Positions 8,202 to 18,340 of a stretch of DNA of 64,000 nt are shown in pieces; the first letter of the stretch is position 1, and each line of letters opens with the position of its first letter. The notes beneath the pieces were generated by a model that was not told where the DNA came from, made no database searches, and saw only the letters and a list, made by a program, of their open reading frames with translations. Source of the DNA: Sphingobacteriaceae bacterium DW12 (lineage in GTDB: Bacteria; Bacteroidota; Bacteroidia; Sphingobacteriales; Sphingobacteriaceae). Location: positions 123,263 to 187,262 of the forward strand of contig JROE01000011.1 in the NCBI GenBank assembly GCA_000783305.1, in the 5' to 3' direction. A program made the position numbers and the translations under genes.

Positions 8202-9836
8202 TTATAGACTAACTCCTCGTTTCCAAGGGATAAAATCATCTTGTTGCAATTTTACAGCTTTGGGGATGATATGACCGCTTGCTGCTTGAATACAGTATTC
8301 TAAAATCTCAGCACCCATTTGCTCAATGGTCATCGTCCCATCAATAATAGGCCCTGTATTGATATCTATGATATCTGACATGTGTGCCGCAAGATGATTG
8401 TTAGTGGCGACTTTAATCGTTGGACAGATTGGATTTCCTGTTGGCGTACCTAAGCCTGTGGTGAACAAGATTAGTGTTGCACCGGCTGCGGCTTTACCTG
8501 TTGTCGCTTCTACATCATTGCCGGGAGTGCAGACGAGATGAAGACCTGCCTTAGTTGCAGGCTCCGTATAGTCTAATACGTCGACAACGGGAGAGGTTCC
8601 TCCCTTTTTAGCGGCACCATTACTCTTAATAGCATCCGTTATGAGCCCATCTTTGATGTTGCCGGGAGAGGGGTTCATGTGAAAGCCAGACCCTGATTGT
8701 TCGGCCGCGAAACTATAGGCCGACATTAGATTGATAAATTTATGTGCCGAATCTTCCTGAACCATTCGATCTAGAAGTTGCTGTTCGGCCCCGCAAAGCT
8801 CTGGGAACTCTGCTAATAACACCTGTCCACCTAGGGCGACCAATAGGTCGGAACAATATCCTACGGCGGGATTGGCGGAGATTCCACTAAAACCATCACT
8901 ACCGCCACATTTGACACCAAGCGTTAATTTACTGAGCGGTTGCGGTGTCCTTTGTATTTCGTTGGCTGTCGTCAATCCAATAAAAGTATCCTTTATAGCC
9001 CTTTGTATCATTTCGCGCTCACTGCCAATATCCTGTTGACCAAAAATCAAAAGAGGCTTGTCGAATGCCGGATTACGTAGTTCGAGCTCTTTTTTAAAAT
9101 CGTGTAATTGTAGATTTTCGCAACCAAGAGCTAGCACGGTAACTCCGGCGACATTCGGATGATCGGCGTACGCAGCTAATAGTTTGGCAAGTACGGCAGC
9201 ATCTTGACGAATGCCGCCACAACCACCTTGATGGGGGAGGAACTTAATTCCATCTATATTAGGGAATACGCGTCCTTGAATAGGTTCGGTCGTGGGCGAG
9301 AAGTCTATTTGTCGCAGATCTTCTTCGTTATGATAAGCCTGTAGTAGCGAACGTGTGAAATCAGTATACCTATCGGGTATACCATAGCCTAGTTCATTAA
9401 CCATGGCTTCTTTTATGATCTCCAGATTTCTATTTTCACAAAATACGGTGGGGATGAACAGCCAATAGTTAGCCGTCCCGACTCGACCATCTGAACGAAG
9501 GTACCCCGAAAAGGTGCGGTTCCTAAACCTACTGACATCGGGTGGAGTCCATTGGTATTGAACGGGTCTATATGCAAAGGCGTCAACGGCATGTTTGGTA
9601 TTGTGTATATCCATAAGGGCACCGCTGCGTACATCCCATTGGACGCGGCCTACAACGACACCATACATGATAACTTCTTGCCCTTGATGGAGATCGTGTA
9701 TAAAGAACTTATGCTTGGCAGGTATGGCATCAATGAGCTGATAAGATTCAAGCCCATACCGTACGGTGGTCTGTGCCGGTAAATCTTGTAAAGCGACTAG
9801 GACATTGTCGTCAGGGTGTATTTTTAGGATATTCAT
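8202..9836 (-). CDS. uxaA: Altronate dehydratase
   Basis: A 544-residue protein matching full-length UxaA: an N-terminal SAF-type domain (about residues 1-90) and a large altronate/galactarate dehydratase domain. Family motifs include HQGGCGGIRQDA (about 203-214), LGCENLQLH (about 237-245), GVKCGGSDGFSGISANPAVG (about 307-326) and the C-terminal TGLGTPTGNPICPTIKVATN. The enzyme converts D-altronate to 2-keto-3-deoxy-D-gluconate in galacturonate catabolism, in the cytoplasm, with Fe2+ or Mn2+. It is in an operon just downstream of uxaB (15-base gap). The isomerase (UxaC), KDG kinase and aldolase are not in this window. Confidence 0.92.
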   Translation of the reverse strand: MNILKIHPDDNVLVALQDLPAQTTVRYGLESYQLIDAIPAKHKFFIHDLHQGQEVIMYGVVVGRVQWDVRSGALMDIHNTKHAVDAFAYRPVQYQWTPPDVSRFRNRTFSGYLRSDGRVGTANYWLFIPTVFCENRNLEIIKEAMVNELGYGIPDRYTDFTRSLLQAYHNEEDLRQIDFSPTTEPIQGRVFPNIDGIKFLPHQGGCGGIRQDAAVLAKLLAAYADHPNVAGVTVLALGCENLQLHDFKKELELRNPAFDKPLLIFGQQDIGSEREMIQRAIKDTFIGLTTANEIQRTPQPLSKLTLGVKCGGSDGFSGISANPAVGYCSDLLVALGGQVLLAEFPELCGAEQQLLDRMVQEDSAHKFINLMSAYSFAAEQSGSGFHMNPSPGNIKDGLITDAIKSNGAAKKGGTSPVVDVLDYTEPATKAGLHLVCTPGNDVEATTGKAAAGATLILFTTGLGTPTGNPICPTIKVATNNHLAAHMSDIIDINTGPIIDGTMTIEQMGAEILEYCIQAASGHIIPKAVKLQQDDFIPWKRGVSL

Positions 9837-9850
9837 GTCTGTTGTAAGAA

Positions 9851-11317
9851 TTATTGGGGAATGAAGTAGTCAATGGCTTTGATAAGGCTGTGTTGTCGGG
9901 CATAGTCTATAATCTCCTGTACGAGATCGTTCAAACCTGGAAAGTTTGTGTCTTCGCCCCATATCTGCTTGTCAGAAAGTATGTTGTGAAGGAAATTGCT
10001 TTGCTGTACATGCGTAAACATTGTTGAGCGGTAATCATCTTGGAAAGTGACTGTGCCTATTACTTGCTCGCGAGACGTTATCAAGTAGGCCGCCAATCCA
10101 ATTGCTATTCCGACTGGCGGTGTATCATGTTGACTATACCAATGCCGAAGGAGGGGGTACACCCGCATTTTCATTTTAGTCGTGTATTGAAGTGCAATTG
10201 ATTGCCATTGATGAGAAAGAAATGGATTTTTGAATCGATCGATGACGGCCGTTCCAAAGGATTGGGTATCTTGTTCCGAAATTCCAGACTGCTGGATTAT
10301 CGGGCTAATCTCCTGAAAGAGCAGATGGTGGATGTAACGATCCAAAACTGGCTCCTCGAAAAAGCTTTTCACATATTTAATGTGGGTCATAAGTGCCACG
10401 CCACAGCATAAAGTATGGGTAGCGTTTAGCATTCGAAGTTTGATTTCTTTATATTGTTCTATACTCGGGACAATCTTGACTGATGGGTCAATCTCAGAGA
10501 AGCTTAACCTGTCGCGAACTACTGGACTATCCGATTCAATAGCCCATAGGCGATAGGGCTCGGCCATGATTGCCAATTTATCTTGGTAGGGAAGTGTCTC
10601 CGGTGGTATACTGCCTGGCACGATACGATCTACTAATGAATTGCAGAAGTAATTGGCTTGGTCTACCCACGTGATAAACGTATTGCCAAGCTGGTGTCGT
10701 TCTGATATTTGAATTACAATACGCTTGAGTACCGCCGCATTGTCCGATATAAGCTCCGTGGGAATGATAACCAACCCTTTAGTGATATCACCCTCAAAAT
10801 GCAGAAATCTTTTGTGTAGATAAGCCGTCACTTTGGCAGCAAAGCTACTTGGGGGAGCGTCATGAATATCGCCATCTGTCTCTACTATTCCAGCCTCTGT
10901 CGTATTGGAGATGAGAATCTCCATCATGGGGTTCTCGGCTGTTTCTAATATTTCTTGCCAATGTGTATGGGCGGATAATACTCTGGAGATAGAAGCGTTG
11001 ATTTGCTTGGATTCAATAATTTGTCCGTTTTCAATGCCCTGCACTAAAAGCGTATAAAGTCCATCTTGATAATCAAAGGAGTTGCTATCTCCTTGGGATG
11101 TAGACTTGATGACTAATATACGACCATTGAAGATACCGGCCTGATTGGCTTTATGGATATAATCATCTGGAAGTCCCCTTAGAAGAGCGCCGGTACCGAA
11201 TTGAATAACGCGCTCCGGCAGATTGAATATTGCATCCAGTGGTATGTCAACCTGTGTTGCGTCTATATGTTGTAAATGTTGCTTAGATAAGTGTATCATA
11301 ATAAATTGTTTTCCCAT
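9851..11317 (-). CDS. uxaB: Tagaturonate reductase (altronate oxidoreductase)
   Basis: A 488-residue member of the mannitol dehydrogenase/UxaB family. The N-terminal QFGTGALLRGL (about residues 39-49) is the dinucleotide-binding region. The middle contains FITWVDQANYFCNSLVDRIVPG (about 222-243), with the family's N-x-x-V-D-R-I pattern, and KLRMLNATHTL (about 300) carries the catalytic K-x-x-x-x-N-x-x-H block. It reduces D-tagaturonate to D-altronate with NADH, and UxaA, encoded directly downstream, then dehydrates the product. I kept the ATG at 11317 because AAGGA precedes it; an ATG at 11299 would remove six residues. It is transcribed divergently from the susC gene across a region with repeated TAGCGTTATCG elements. 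Confidence 0.88.
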   Translation of the reverse strand: MGKQFIMIHLSKQHLQHIDATQVDIPLDAIFNLPERVIQFGTGALLRGLPDDYIHKANQAGIFNGRILVIKSTSQGDSNSFDYQDGLYTLLVQGIENGQIIESKQINASISRVLSAHTHWQEILETAENPMMEILISNTTEAGIVETDGDIHDAPPSSFAAKVTAYLHKRFLHFEGDITKGLVIIPTELISDNAAVLKRIVIQISERHQLGNTFITWVDQANYFCNSLVDRIVPGSIPPETLPYQDKLAIMAEPYRLWAIESDSPVVRDRLSFSEIDPSVKIVPSIEQYKEIKLRMLNATHTLCCGVALMTHIKYVKSFFEEPVLDRYIHHLLFQEISPIIQQSGISEQDTQSFGTAVIDRFKNPFLSHQWQSIALQYTTKMKMRVYPLLRHWYSQHDTPPVGIAIGLAAYLITSREQVIGTVTFQDDYRSTMFTHVQQSNFLHNILSDKQIWGEDTNFPGLNDLVQEIIDYARQHSLIKAIDYFIPQ

Positions 11318-11397
11318 GTATCCTTATCAGGGATGAGTGTATGGATCGTGATACAAGTCTAGCTGTTATTTTGATCATGAACAAGAGAAATCTATGA

Positions 11398-11505
11398 TAG
11401 CGTTATCGGTAAATAATAGCGTGTTACTAAATCAACCTATATTTTTTAGAACCATTCAAACACCACTCCATATATAGCGACTTTTTTTCGATAACGCTAC
11501 CGCTA
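11398..11505. promoter_or_regulatory. Candidate operator cluster between uxaB and susC
   Basis: The 11-mer TAGCGTTATCG at 11398-11408 recurs as its exact reverse complement CGATAACGCTA at 11489-11499. A related TAGCGTGTTA lies at 11417-11426, and another CGCTA directly follows the second copy (11501-11505). GATAACG/CGTTATC halves look like LacI/GntR-type operators. The spacing (about 91 bases centre to centre) would suit looping or two sites for the divergent promoters. Which regulator binds is unknown; the LacI protein at 23037-24053 is one candidate. Confidence 0.45.
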
Positions 11506-11607
11506 CTTTATTCGGCGATTAAGTTGTATTTCTAGCTGTGATGGTTTTTCTTTGGGAATAACACAATTGAAATAAACTAAACGCTAACATTTTTAAATGG
11601 ATAAATT

Positions 11608-14600
11608 ATGATACATCGTATCCACATTAAACGATTGTTTTTCTTAAGCTCGTTGCTTTGTTATCTCTTCATTAGCATGGAGAATCTACATGCACAACTT
11701 GCTGATAGAACAGGACACGTTACAAACTCTGCTGATCGTATGCCTTTGGAAGGTGTCACCGTGGCAAATCTCACAACACAATTACAAGCTCGGACTGATA
11801 AAGAGGGTAAGTTTACGATTAAAGCTGCAGCTGGTGATAAACTCAAATTCTCCTTGATTGGTTTTAAAGCCGGTGAATTGACGGTTTCGGCCCAAGGGAT
11901 ATTAGAACTGTCGCTAGCTGAGGATAGCTTCCATATTGGTGAGGTAGTGGTTACAGCACTGGGCATCAAGCGAGAGACCCGGGGGCTTACTTATTCTACC
12001 CAACAGTTGGATGGGAGCGCTGTCAATGATGCACGGGACAATAGTGGTAATATCATGACCAGTTTGACGGGAAAGGTAGCTGGGGCGGTCATTACCACAG
12101 CTGCTTCGGGGCCAGGGGCTTCTGCCAGAGTAGTGTTGAGAGGTAATAAATCCATCACTGGCAATAACAATGCACTGATTGTGGTGGATGGTGTACCGTA
12201 TGATAACTCGAGTGCACAGCAAGCTACAGGTACCACGTATAATTATGGGACTAGTGATGGCGCTGCGAACATCAATCCAGATGACGTCGAATCTATCAAT
12301 GTGCTGAAGGGCCCATCGGCCGCTGCACTTTATGGAAGTCGGGCGGCTAATGGCGCTATCCTGATTACGACTAAGCAAGGTAAATCGGGCAAGTATAGCA
12401 TCGACTATAACGGTAGTGCTTCATTCGATCAAGTGAATATGTTGACCAACTTTCAGAATGCCTATGGGAGAGGGAATGGTGGGGTAGCTGGAACCAATGT
12501 TGGAGAAAGCTGGGGGCCGCAGGGACAAACGTATGCCAATAACGTAAAGGATTTTTTTGAAAATGCGGCTACATTCAATAACAGTATCAGTACCTACGGT
12601 GGTACTGAAAAGGTGCAAGGCTATGTATCTTACTCCAATAATAAGATTGGTGGTATCATCCCTGGGAATGATATGAAAAGAAACAGTGTGAACTTACGGG
12701 TAAACACGGAGTTGATTCCGAAATTAAAAACCGATGTTAAATTAAACTATGTCAATCAGCAAATAGACAATCGTCCGCGTTTGGGAGATATGGGCATTCC
12801 GATAGAAGCTTATATAATGCCGCGCGATATGGATCAGGAGGAACTGAGAGATTACGAGACAATCGATCCGGCAACAGGTGAACCACTACGCAAATATTGG
12901 TCTGGTGCTGCAATCTATGATAATCCTTACTGGAGTACCAATCGGACTTCTGTCAACGAAGTCCGCGATCGAATTACGGCCATGGGGTCTGTGACTTACC
13001 AGTTGACAGATTGGTTGAACATCATGGGAAGATACAGTTTTGATAAGTATATAGACAAGACGGACGGTTCGTTTTATGCGAGCACGGTATCATTAGGGGA
13101 TGTGCGTCCTGGAGGTAAGTATTTTGAGACCAATGCCCGCTACCAAGAAAGCAATTTTGATTTCTTGGTGAACGGTAACAATGCCATATCCGACGATATC
13201 AAGGTGACTTACAACGTTGGAGCCAGCTCGCTAAATAGAACTTATAGTACCTTTCAAAATATGGCCAACGGGCTGTCGATTCCCAATGAGTTCAGTTTGA
13301 AGATGGCCACGACACCAGAGTACCTTTTGATAAGTGGTTATAAAAGAAGGCTCAACTCCGTCTATGCTAGCGCACAAGTGGCTTTTTATAATAATGTGTT
13401 TTTGGATATGACGGCGCGTAATGATTGGACCTCTACATTAAAGGCACCTCATAGCTACTTCTATCCATCAGTAGGGGTATCGGCAGTATTCAATGAATGG
13501 TTGAATTTGCCTTCTTGGGTGAACTTTGGTAAAGTAAGGGCGTCTTATACCCAAGTAGGTAATGATCCTGACCCGTATTTACTTAGACAGCTCTATTCAT
13601 TTGGACTTGGCGCTGGAAAAGGATTTGTTTCCCGATCATCAACCAAAGCAATCCCGGATTTGAAACCGGAATTGACCAAGTCATTTGAGACGGGATTGGA
13701 TATGAAGTTTTTTGAAAATAGACTTGGATTTGATCTGACTTTATATAAGAGTAACACGGTCAATCAATTGCTATTTCTCGGTCTACCGATGGCAAGTGGC
13801 TATAGCCGCCAATACATCAACGCCGGGGATATCGAAAATAAAGGAATTGAGGTTCAATTGACGGCTTCTCCGATAAAGCGGGAGAATTTTGAATGGCAGA
13901 CTACTGTGAACTTTGCTGCCAATACCAATAGGATTATCGAACTGCATGAAAAAACCAAACGGGCAAATATTACCGATAATACCAAGTATGCGACGGTAGT
14001 GGTCAATGAGGGAGAAAAATATGGAGATTTGTATGGATATAAGTGGAAGCGTGATGCGCAGAGCGGGAAATATGTTGTAGACGCAAGTGGACTTCCTTTG
14101 GTAGAGGCGAATCAAAAATTGGGTAACTTTAATCCGAAAGCACTATTGGGTTGGTCCAACTCCTTTAATTATAAGAACTTTACAGTAAATACGCTTATTG
14201 ATGCCCGTATCGGAGGAGAGATAGTTTCCGGAACTTCGGCCTATTTAGCGGCATTTGGTGTTGCAGACTATACAGAGGCCTATCGTGAGGGTGGATTGGT
14301 ATTAGACGCTGTAGATGTGAATGGGGCTGCCAATACACAAGCAATTACCGCGCAACAATTGTGGACAAAGGTTTCACAAAATGGACGTGATGCCTGGGGG
14401 GAATTTTTTACATATGATATGACCAATGTCCGATTACGGGAGCTTTCAGTTAGCTATAGATTTAACCTTAAGAACACGGAAGTCATCAAGAATGCCCAAG
14501 TATCTGTGACCGGACGGAATCTATTCTTTTTCTACAGGGGAAAATCTGTATTGGATATCCCTGGAATAGGTAAGACCAAGAATCCAATAGATCCAGAAGC

Positions 14601-14691
14601 GGCATTAGGTGCGGGCAATTATCAAGGGATAGAGGTTGGGTTGCCGCCTTCTGTCCGTACATTCGGTTTGAATCTAAAGCTTACCTTTTAA
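11608..14691 (+). CDS. SusC/RagA-family TonB-linked outer-membrane receptor
   Basis: A 1,027-residue SusC-type transporter. Features in order: signal peptide (about residues 1-30, ENLHAQ), carboxypeptidase-regulatory-like domain (about 33-105), a VVVTALGIKRE plug start (about 113-123), the plug domain with the SusC signature GSRAANGAILITTKQG (about 244-259), and a 22-strand-type barrel ending in aromatic Phe (NLKLTF). It would import oligosaccharides across the outer membrane using TonB energy. It is the first gene of a plus-strand run with a SusD-like lipoprotein, an esterase, a GH109 enzyme and nag genes, so the cargo is probably an N-acetylhexosamine-containing glycan. The control region is shared with divergent uxaBA. 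Confidence 0.93.
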   Translation: MIHRIHIKRLFFLSSLLCYLFISMENLHAQLADRTGHVTNSADRMPLEGVTVANLTTQLQARTDKEGKFTIKAAAGDKLKFSLIGFKAGELTVSAQGILELSLAEDSFHIGEVVVTALGIKRETRGLTYSTQQLDGSAVNDARDNSGNIMTSLTGKVAGAVITTAASGPGASARVVLRGNKSITGNNNALIVVDGVPYDNSSAQQATGTTYNYGTSDGAANINPDDVESINVLKGPSAAALYGSRAANGAILITTKQGKSGKYSIDYNGSASFDQVNMLTNFQNAYGRGNGGVAGTNVGESWGPQGQTYANNVKDFFENAATFNNSISTYGGTEKVQGYVSYSNNKIGGIIPGNDMKRNSVNLRVNTELIPKLKTDVKLNYVNQQIDNRPRLGDMGIPIEAYIMPRDMDQEELRDYETIDPATGEPLRKYWSGAAIYDNPYWSTNRTSVNEVRDRITAMGSVTYQLTDWLNIMGRYSFDKYIDKTDGSFYASTVSLGDVRPGGKYFETNARYQESNFDFLVNGNNAISDDIKVTYNVGASSLNRTYSTFQNMANGLSIPNEFSLKMATTPEYLLISGYKRRLNSVYASAQVAFYNNVFLDMTARNDWTSTLKAPHSYFYPSVGVSAVFNEWLNLPSWVNFGKVRASYTQVGNDPDPYLLRQLYSFGLGAGKGFVSRSSTKAIPDLKPELTKSFETGLDMKFFENRLGFDLTLYKSNTVNQLLFLGLPMASGYSRQYINAGDIENKGIEVQLTASPIKRENFEWQTTVNFAANTNRIIELHEKTKRANITDNTKYATVVVNEGEKYGDLYGYKWKRDAQSGKYVVDASGLPLVEANQKLGNFNPKALLGWSNSFNYKNFTVNTLIDARIGGEIVSGTSAYLAAFGVADYTEAYREGGLVLDAVDVNGAANTQAITAQQLWTKVSQNGRDAWGEFFTYDMTNVRLRELSVSYRFNLKNTEVIKNAQVSVTGRNLFFFYRGKSVLDIPGIGKTKNPIDPEAALGAGNYQGIEVGLPPSVRTFGLNLKLTF

Positions 14692-14768
14692 TTACAATAC
14701 ATAGGATGCTCATGATACCTACTAAAGTAGGTCGGACTTAATTTTCAATAATAGAAAAAAATACTCCA

Positions 14769-16316
14769 ATGAAAAGAAACATGATATATGGTACATTGTT
14801 AGGACTAAGTTTGATGTCCTGTACCAAAGACTTTGAAGAAATAAATAAAGATCCCAATAACCTAACGGTCATCACCCCGCGTGAACTACCTTTTATGTTT
14901 GCCAAGGCACAATCTTCCTCGGCGATGAACAGGTCGTTCTACCAAACGGTGCAAAATCTAGGGGCAGATCTCTATGCGCAGTATTTCGCCCTGACGACCA
15001 ACTCTTTTACCACTGATCGCTATTTATTGACTCCGGATTGGCAAAGGCGTTTTTGGACAGTCGTCTATGTCGATACAGCGCCGCAATTGAAGAGTATATT
15101 GGAAAATACGGAGGCCAATTCAGGGGAAGCGGCATTGGCTAATATTATGTGGGTCTATGCTTTTCATCGATTGACCGATCACTTTGGCCCTGTGCCATAC
15201 TTTGATGCGGCAGAGGCAAAAGATGTAATTGCATATGATCCGATGGACAAGATTTACGATGATTTTTTTACCCGATTGACCACGGCTGTGGAACATTTAA
15301 AGGCATTACCTGCTGGGACGGCGGTCTTTGAGGGATATGATTTGGTTTACAACGGAAATAAAGATAACTGGATTAAGTTTGCGAATGCTATGCGACTTCG
15401 ACTGGCCTTACGGATTTCAAAAATAAACCCCAACAAGGCAAAGACTGAGGCCGAAGCTGCTGTAGCCGCAGGCGTGATGACCGATAATATACAGAATGCC
15501 TCGATGTTGAAATCGCTGTCTGGTAATGATACAAACGGATTGTCACAGGTCGCTGTGTGGAATGAATTCTCGATGAGTTCAACGATTGCTTCTTATTTGA
15601 AAGGATATGAAGACCCTCGATTGGGTATATATTTTCAACCAAGTAAAAATGGAAATCAATTCAATAGTGTACGTAATGGTTCGACGTCTGTTGACTTGGG
15701 GAATGTGAGAAATCAATCTGGATCTAATTCGAATGTGGGTACATACTGGGTAAGATACAGCGGAGGCACCATCGAGGGGAATCTGATCCAGAGATTTCAT
15801 GTGATGTGTGCAGCGGAGTCGTTTTTCTTAAGAGCTGAAGGTGCGCTCAATGGATGGAATATGGGGGGGACTGCTCAGGAACTGTATGAGCAAGGGATAC
15901 GGACGAGTATGGAGCAATGGGGTGCAGGCGACGCGGGGACAATTAGCAACTACTTGTCTTCTACGAAACTCCCCATGGCACCAGGAGACTATCACAATTC
16001 TCCAGCAGTAGCCAATACGGCTATAAAATGGGGTGGGAGTGTAGCTGAACAACGCGAACAGATTGGTGTACAAAAATGGTTGGCCATATTCCCTAATGGA
16101 ATGGAAGCATGGGCTGAATATAGAAGAACCGGATATCCAAAAATGTATACTGTCATACAATCTGATAATTCGGATCTGCAGGCAGGCTCTTTTATCAATA
16201 GATTGCCCTACCCATTGACTGAGGCAACGGATAATTTGGCGGAACTCAATAAGGGACGTGCTTTGTTAGGAGGAGCAGACAATGCTGCAACAAGACTTTG
16301 GTGGGATGTGGACTGA
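14769..16316 (+). CDS. SusD/RagB-family nutrient-binding lipoprotein (SusD-like_2 type)
   Basis: A 515-residue outer-membrane lipoprotein: lipobox LMSC with the acylated cysteine at residue 18, followed by TKDFEEINKDPNN, which is typical of the SusD-like_2 subgroup. Alpha-helical TPR-like segments (for example IMWVYAFHRLTDHFGPVPYF, about 118-137) and a C-terminal WLAIFPNGMEAWAEYRRTGYP block (about 438-458) are hallmarks of the family. It forms the lid over the SusC barrel encoded 77 bases upstream and captures glycan at the cell surface. It is followed after three bases by the esterase gene, indicating one transcript. Confidence 0.92.
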   Translation: MKRNMIYGTLLGLSLMSCTKDFEEINKDPNNLTVITPRELPFMFAKAQSSSAMNRSFYQTVQNLGADLYAQYFALTTNSFTTDRYLLTPDWQRRFWTVVYVDTAPQLKSILENTEANSGEAALANIMWVYAFHRLTDHFGPVPYFDAAEAKDVIAYDPMDKIYDDFFTRLTTAVEHLKALPAGTAVFEGYDLVYNGNKDNWIKFANAMRLRLALRISKINPNKAKTEAEAAVAAGVMTDNIQNASMLKSLSGNDTNGLSQVAVWNEFSMSSTIASYLKGYEDPRLGIYFQPSKNGNQFNSVRNGSTSVDLGNVRNQSGSNSNVGTYWVRYSGGTIEGNLIQRFHVMCAAESFFLRAEGALNGWNMGGTAQELYEQGIRTSMEQWGAGDAGTISNYLSSTKLPMAPGDYHNSPAVANTAIKWGGSVAEQREQIGVQKWLAIFPNGMEAWAEYRRTGYPKMYTVIQSDNSDLQAGSFINRLPYPLTEATDNLAELNKGRALLGGADNAATRLWWDVD

Positions 16317-16319
16317 TAG

Positions 16320-18335
16320 ATGATGAACAAAAGCATATGGATAATTGGACTGATGATGAGTATGGTATTAGATAGTGGAGCGCAAGGGCTGCTGCCGAAT
16401 GTTTTGTCTATACCTAAAGAGATTGATGCGGTAAGGGTATTAATAGAAAATCGCGCCGATGAGTTGGAGGGTAAGGTATATACGGATGGATATGCTGATC
16501 CTGAAGCGATTTTAAAGGGTATTGCAAATAACCTGCAACTGGATGTTGGAGATGCTCCGGCATTGGATATGCGGATTGTCTCTTCTAGCGACAAAGGCAA
16601 TTACACTATACACAATCTTATCTTCCAGAGTATGGAAGGAGTGTATGTGCCCGCCAATCTGTACGTACCCAAAGGTAAAGGGCCATTTCCTGCTGTACTC
16701 AACAGTCATGGACACTGGCCGCCGGGAAGGAGAAGTGAGATTGTGCAACGTACGTCGCAGATATTGGCTATGAATGGGTATGTATGCTTGAGCATAGATG
16801 CAATGGGGTCGGGCGAAAGAGGTCGGGAGCATCAACATGAGTATCATGGTGCCAATCTGGGATCTTTGTTGTTGGATCTGGGGACGCCCTTAATGGGGGT
16901 ACAACTTATGGAGAATAGGCGGGCAATAGATTTGTTGTGTTCCCTTCCATATGTGAACCAGAAGTATATTGGAGCTACTGGTGCTAGCGGTGGGGGGAAT
17001 CAAACAATGTGGTTGGCCGCGGTAGATCCACGTGTGAAGGCTGCAGTTCCGGTGGTTAGTGTCGGTACTTTTCGCTCCTATATTATGAACAGTAATTGTG
17101 TATGCGAGTTGCATCCTAATGGGCTTTTGCATTTTGAAGAAGGCGACATATTGAAAAGTATGGCACCTAAAGCCATCAAGATCCTCACGGCGTTGAAAGA
17201 TGGTAACGCAGCCTTCAATGTACATCAGATGCTTAAATCGTTTCGCATTGCGAAGCTCGCTTATCAACAGCGAGGCATAGCAGATCATATTGACTATGAG
17301 CTATTTGACGAACCACATAGTTATACAACGGAGATGAATGTCAGCATGGTCAAGTGGTTTGATCAAGCATTTGGAAATATACACCGTCGAGCCATCGATA
17401 CCACTGGTATTAGTCTACTGGATACCACTCAATTGGCCGTATTGGGACAAGGTGTCGCCAAGGATGAAATAATGACTATTCCTGCGTTCATCAGTCAGCG
17501 GTTTGGTCAGGTGGAAAAGGAGCTTTTGAATACAGGACTTGGGGATAAGGAGAGCGTACAAAGCCAACTTCGACAATTGCTGTCAAAGAGAGGAGTAGAC
17601 AAACTGCTATCAACGCAGACCCTACCTCCCATGGATGGATGGGAAAGGATTGTTTTAGAGACTGCCAATCGACAATTGGTTCCACTGTTGTTGAAGTCGC
17701 CGACTACGGAGGCTGCATCGATGCACATTTTCTTTCCTTCAAAGGGTAAGCAGGAGCTTTCTTATTCTGAGGTTGAAGAAGTCTTAGCGAAGGGGAATGG
17801 TGTTGCCATAGTGGATTTATTCGGATTAGGTGAGCGTGCGTCTAAAAGCGGTGATCTTATCGATGGGGCATTGCCACGTTTTCATACTCTTTCGCGATCC
17901 ACGATATGGCTAGGTGAGACGATGATGGGTATATGGGCAACTGAAATCGATATGGTGTTGGGATACCTGCATCAAGGAAATAAGGGCCGTAAATTGGAGG
18001 TGGTAGCCGATCGCGAGACTGCGCTGGCAGCATTGATCAGTAGTGGACTGGCTACAACCCGACAAGATTTGAAGCTTCGACAGCTGCCCATCAGCTATGT
18101 ACCGGAGCTAAGAGGAAGTTTGGATAGTTACAACATGGCTATTCATATCCCCGGGATATTGAAATGGGGAGATATCCCTTTGCTACTGGCCCTTAGCGGA
18201 GATTCGGTGACCTTACAGGATGCCCGCACAATCATGGGAAAGAATTGTACCGAAAAGGAGAGAAGAGCGCTCCAGGAGAAGGTAAATATTTATAAAAGCA
18301 AATTTAACAACGAAGGTTCACTTCAACTTAAATAG
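16320..18335 (+). CDS. Exported two-domain alpha/beta-hydrolase, acetyl-xylan-esterase-like
   Basis: A 671-residue protein with a signal peptide (about residues 1-22). The first alpha/beta-hydrolase domain (about 90-370) resembles the acetyl xylan esterase/prolyl-oligopeptidase-like group. It has an oxyanion-side NSHGHWPPGRR (about 130-140), a nucleophile elbow GASGGGNQT with Ser223, and a candidate catalytic His333 in DEPHSY. The C-terminal half (about 400-671) looks like a second, degenerate hydrolase domain: GLGER and a following helix are present but no GxSxG elbow is visible. A periplasmic role removing O-acyl groups from the imported glycan fits its place between SusD and GH109. The true acyl substrate is unknown. 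Confidence 0.7.
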   Translation: MMNKSIWIIGLMMSMVLDSGAQGLLPNVLSIPKEIDAVRVLIENRADELEGKVYTDGYADPEAILKGIANNLQLDVGDAPALDMRIVSSSDKGNYTIHNLIFQSMEGVYVPANLYVPKGKGPFPAVLNSHGHWPPGRRSEIVQRTSQILAMNGYVCLSIDAMGSGERGREHQHEYHGANLGSLLLDLGTPLMGVQLMENRRAIDLLCSLPYVNQKYIGATGASGGGNQTMWLAAVDPRVKAAVPVVSVGTFRSYIMNSNCVCELHPNGLLHFEEGDILKSMAPKAIKILTALKDGNAAFNVHQMLKSFRIAKLAYQQRGIADHIDYELFDEPHSYTTEMNVSMVKWFDQAFGNIHRRAIDTTGISLLDTTQLAVLGQGVAKDEIMTIPAFISQRFGQVEKELLNTGLGDKESVQSQLRQLLSKRGVDKLLSTQTLPPMDGWERIVLETANRQLVPLLLKSPTTEAASMHIFFPSKGKQELSYSEVEEVLAKGNGVAIVDLFGLGERASKSGDLIDGALPRFHTLSRSTIWLGETMMGIWATEIDMVLGYLHQGNKGRKLEVVADRETALAALISSGLATTRQDLKLRQLPISYVPELRGSLDSYNMAIHIPGILKWGDIPLLLALSGDSVTLQDARTIMGKNCTEKERRALQEKVNIYKSKFNNEGSLQLK

Positions 18336-18340
18336 TTAAT

